From contig NZ_PHSU01000020.1 of the NCBI RefSeq assembly GCF_002814235.1, forward strand, positions 124,001-188,000: DNA of 64,000 nucleotides, in the 5' to 3' direction. Of the stretch, positions 62,892 to 64,000 are shown in pieces. Position 1 is the stretch's first letter; each line of letters starts with the position of its first letter. Source of the stretch: Pseudomonas sp. QS1027. Its GTDB lineage: Bacteria > Pseudomonadota > Gammaproteobacteria > Pseudomonadales > Pseudomonadaceae. The notes beneath the pieces are model-generated. The model was not told where the DNA came from. It saw only the letters and a program-made list of their open reading frames with translations, and did not search any database. The translations under genes were made by a program, and so were the position numbers.

Positions 62892-63047
62892 TTACTTGAT
62901 TTTGCCTTCCTTGTAGATCACGTGCTTACGAACAACCGGATCATATTTCTTGATCTCGATTTTGTCCGGAGTAGTGCGCTTGTTCTTGTCAGTCGTGTAG
63001 AAATGACCAGTACCGGCGCTCGAGATCAAACGAATCAATTCACGCAT
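62892..63047 (-). CDS. rpmG: 50S ribosomal protein L33
   Basis: The 51-residue protein begins MRELIRLISSAGTGHFYTT and ends RKHVIYKEGKIK, with ATG at 63045-63047 and GGAG upstream. It is the cysteine-free form of L33, so it does not bind zinc. It lies 11 bases after rpmB in a two-gene ribosomal operon. Confidence 0.97.
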   Translation of the reverse strand: MRELIRLISSAGTGHFYTTDKNKRTTPDKIEIKKYDPVVRKHVIYKEGKIK

Positions 63048-63058
63048 GATTTAGCTCC

Positions 63059-63292
63059 TTATACCTTGCCATCGCGACGGATTTCGGCCAGCACGACATC
63101 AATGCCGCGCTTGTCGATGATACGCATGCCCTTGGCGGATACGCGCAGACGCACAAAACGCTTCTCGGACTCGACCCAGAAGCGGTGATGCTGCAGGTTC
63201 GGCAGGAAACGACGACGGGTTTTGTTGTTTGCGTGGGAAATGTTATTCCCAGTCACCGGACCCTTACCGGTAACTTGACAGACTCTAGACAT
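63059..63292 (-). CDS. rpmB: 50S ribosomal protein L28
   Basis: The 77-residue protein begins SRVCQVTGKGPVTGNNISHANNKTRRRFLPN, the standard L28 N-terminus, and ends in VVLAEIRRDGKV. It is the first gene of the rpmB-rpmG unit. Confidence 0.97.
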   Translation of the reverse strand: MSRVCQVTGKGPVTGNNISHANNKTRRRFLPNLQHHRFWVESEKRFVRLRVSAKGMRIIDKRGIDVVLAEIRRDGKV

Positions 63293-63742
63293 GCCTCAGC
63301 CCTCTAAAACCACATGCCCAACCCGGCATGGGTTGGCCGCTTAATCTCTCAGTCATTTGGCGCCAGGCGCCGCGTTTCTTTAAGGGTCTTACCGGCTACA
63401 CCTACAAGCGAAGGAACCGGGCCCCTAGAAAAGAGCGCTGCTTTATACCAGAAAGACTCAGGTGCAACAACATCAAGTGCGATTAAAACCTCGACGGCGC
63501 ACCGCCAATGAGCGGCCAGGACGCCAGCAACGTGGGCTGGCGCCCCGAAAGGCCGCTCGTCGCACAATACCGGTCAGCGGCGCAAAAGGCCCGCCAAACC
63601 GTGCGGTGAAAATATCGAGGGAAGCAGGCAAACTGAAAAACCCGGTAAAAACGGGATAGTCAATTACCGTCCATACCTCTAGGGTAGGACTTTTCCAGAC
63701 TGCACTCGCAGATGGGACAACGACCTGCAAAGGATACTGAAT
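63293..63742. other. Intergenic region upstream of rpmB and the peptide-binding protein gene, no gene seen
   Basis: The 450 bases separate two divergent genes. A frame at 63314-63511 (65 codons, rich in Ser/Thr/Arg) has no recognisable sequence. A weak hairpin AACCCGG-taaa-AACGGG type occurs near 63637-63655. It should hold the rpmB promoter and the transporter promoter, but I cannot place either with confidence. Confidence 0.5.
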
Positions 63743-64000
63743 ATGCGTCTCGCTGCCCTACCGCTATTGCTCGTCCCCTTCCTCGCGGTGCCGGCCTTCG
63801 CCGCCAGCACCCTGAGCGTCTGCACCGAAGCCAGCCCCGATGGGTTCGACGTGGTGCAGTATAACTCGCTGAGCACCACCAATGCCTCGGCCGACGTGCT
63901 GATGAACCGCCTGGTGGACTTCGATGCCGACAGCGGCAAGCTGGTGCCCAGCCTCGCTGACAGCTGGACCGTGTCCGACGACGGCCTGGTCTACGAGTTC
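63743..64000 (+). CDS. Peptide ABC transporter substrate-binding protein (DppA-like), partial at window end
   Basis: The first 86 residues are present and the frame continues past the window. A signal peptide (MRLAALPLLLVPFLAVPAFA) precedes STLSVCTEASPDGFDVVQYNSLSTTNASADVLMNRLVDFDADSGKLVPSLADSW, the SBP_bac_5 N-terminus typical of DppA-type dipeptide-binding proteins. In P. aeruginosa the PA5317 gene follows rpmB, which agrees. It should work in the periplasm with a permease-ATPase set beyond the window. Confidence 0.9.
   Translation, partial: MRLAALPLLLVPFLAVPAFAASTLSVCTEASPDGFDVVQYNSLSTTNASADVLMNRLVDFDADSGKLVPSLADSWTVSDDGLVYEF

Noticed and set aside
63314..63511. 65-codon + strand frame upstream of the peptide-binding protein gene
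   Set aside because: No ribosome site, no conserved sequence, and composition like non-coding DNA.

Overview
The window is a chromosomal segment of a fluorescent Pseudomonas, most likely of the P. fluorescens complex. This rests on high GC content, REP elements of the CTGTAGGAGC...GCTCGCGAT type, and a gene order (algP-FKBP-algQ-dsbB-hemYXDC-algRZ-argH ... cyaA-rnk-cyaY-lppL-lysA-dapF-xerC ... sutA-glnK-amtB-ubiK-comM ... rep-xpt-cycB-pauR-dadX-dadA-lrp ... rpmG-rpmB) that follows, from memory, the P. aeruginosa PA5251-PA5317 order. Most of the window is therefore core genome. No rRNA, tRNA, CRISPR array or intact insertion sequence was seen.

Region 1 (1-11.1 kb) holds alginate and virulence regulation with haem synthesis: the lysine/alanine/proline-repeat protein AlgP, a periplasmic FKBP, the sigma-70-binding AlgQ, a DsbB, the overlapping hemC-hemD-hemX-hemY operon, the AlgZ/AlgR LytTR two-component pair, and divergent argH. 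Region 2 (11.1-22.7 kb) holds a GST, small conserved proteins, class I adenylate cyclase, rnk, frataxin, and the LptM-like lipoprotein lppL heading lysA-dapF-DUF484-xerC-HAD, then SutA and YjbQ. Region 3 (22.9-25.3 kb) is glnK-amtB, for which I see a sigma-54 promoter and two NtrC-type dyads in the spacing known from enteric glnA, followed by ubiK.

Region 4 (25.3-26.7 kb) is a small accessory insertion between ubiK and comM: a frameshifted 99-codon reverse-strand gene and a RelE-family toxin/antitoxin pair with a palindromic operator. Region 5 (26.7-38.8 kb) runs comM, a periplasmic aldose-epimerase-like protein, a Cache chemoreceptor, LysR/MATE, a ProE-like c-di-GMP phosphodiesterase, rep and xpt.

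Region 6 (38.8-47.0 kb) is the main accessory block: a complete chaperone-usher fimbrial operon (pilin, two chaperones, usher, two-domain tip adhesin, two minor subunits). It is preceded by a divergent NarL/FixJ-type response regulator with no adjacent kinase. Two 7-2-7 inverted repeats in the shared intergenic region are a ready-made operator candidate. The adhesin's lectin half has a clearly lower GC than its pilin half.

Region 7 (47.0-64 kb) holds an acetyl-CoA hydrolase/transferase, cytochrome c5, PauR, the D-alanine catabolic set dadX-ridA-dadA with divergent Lrp/DadR, a YkgJ cysteine-cluster protein, a DUF1127 protein, a MocR-type regulator, a phospholipase-D-like lipoprotein, an MFS transporter, a polyamine-type aldehyde dehydrogenase (PauC/KauB), a cupin, an unrecognised secreted HExxH protein, ribosomal proteins L33 and L28, and the start of a peptide ABC transporter binding protein.
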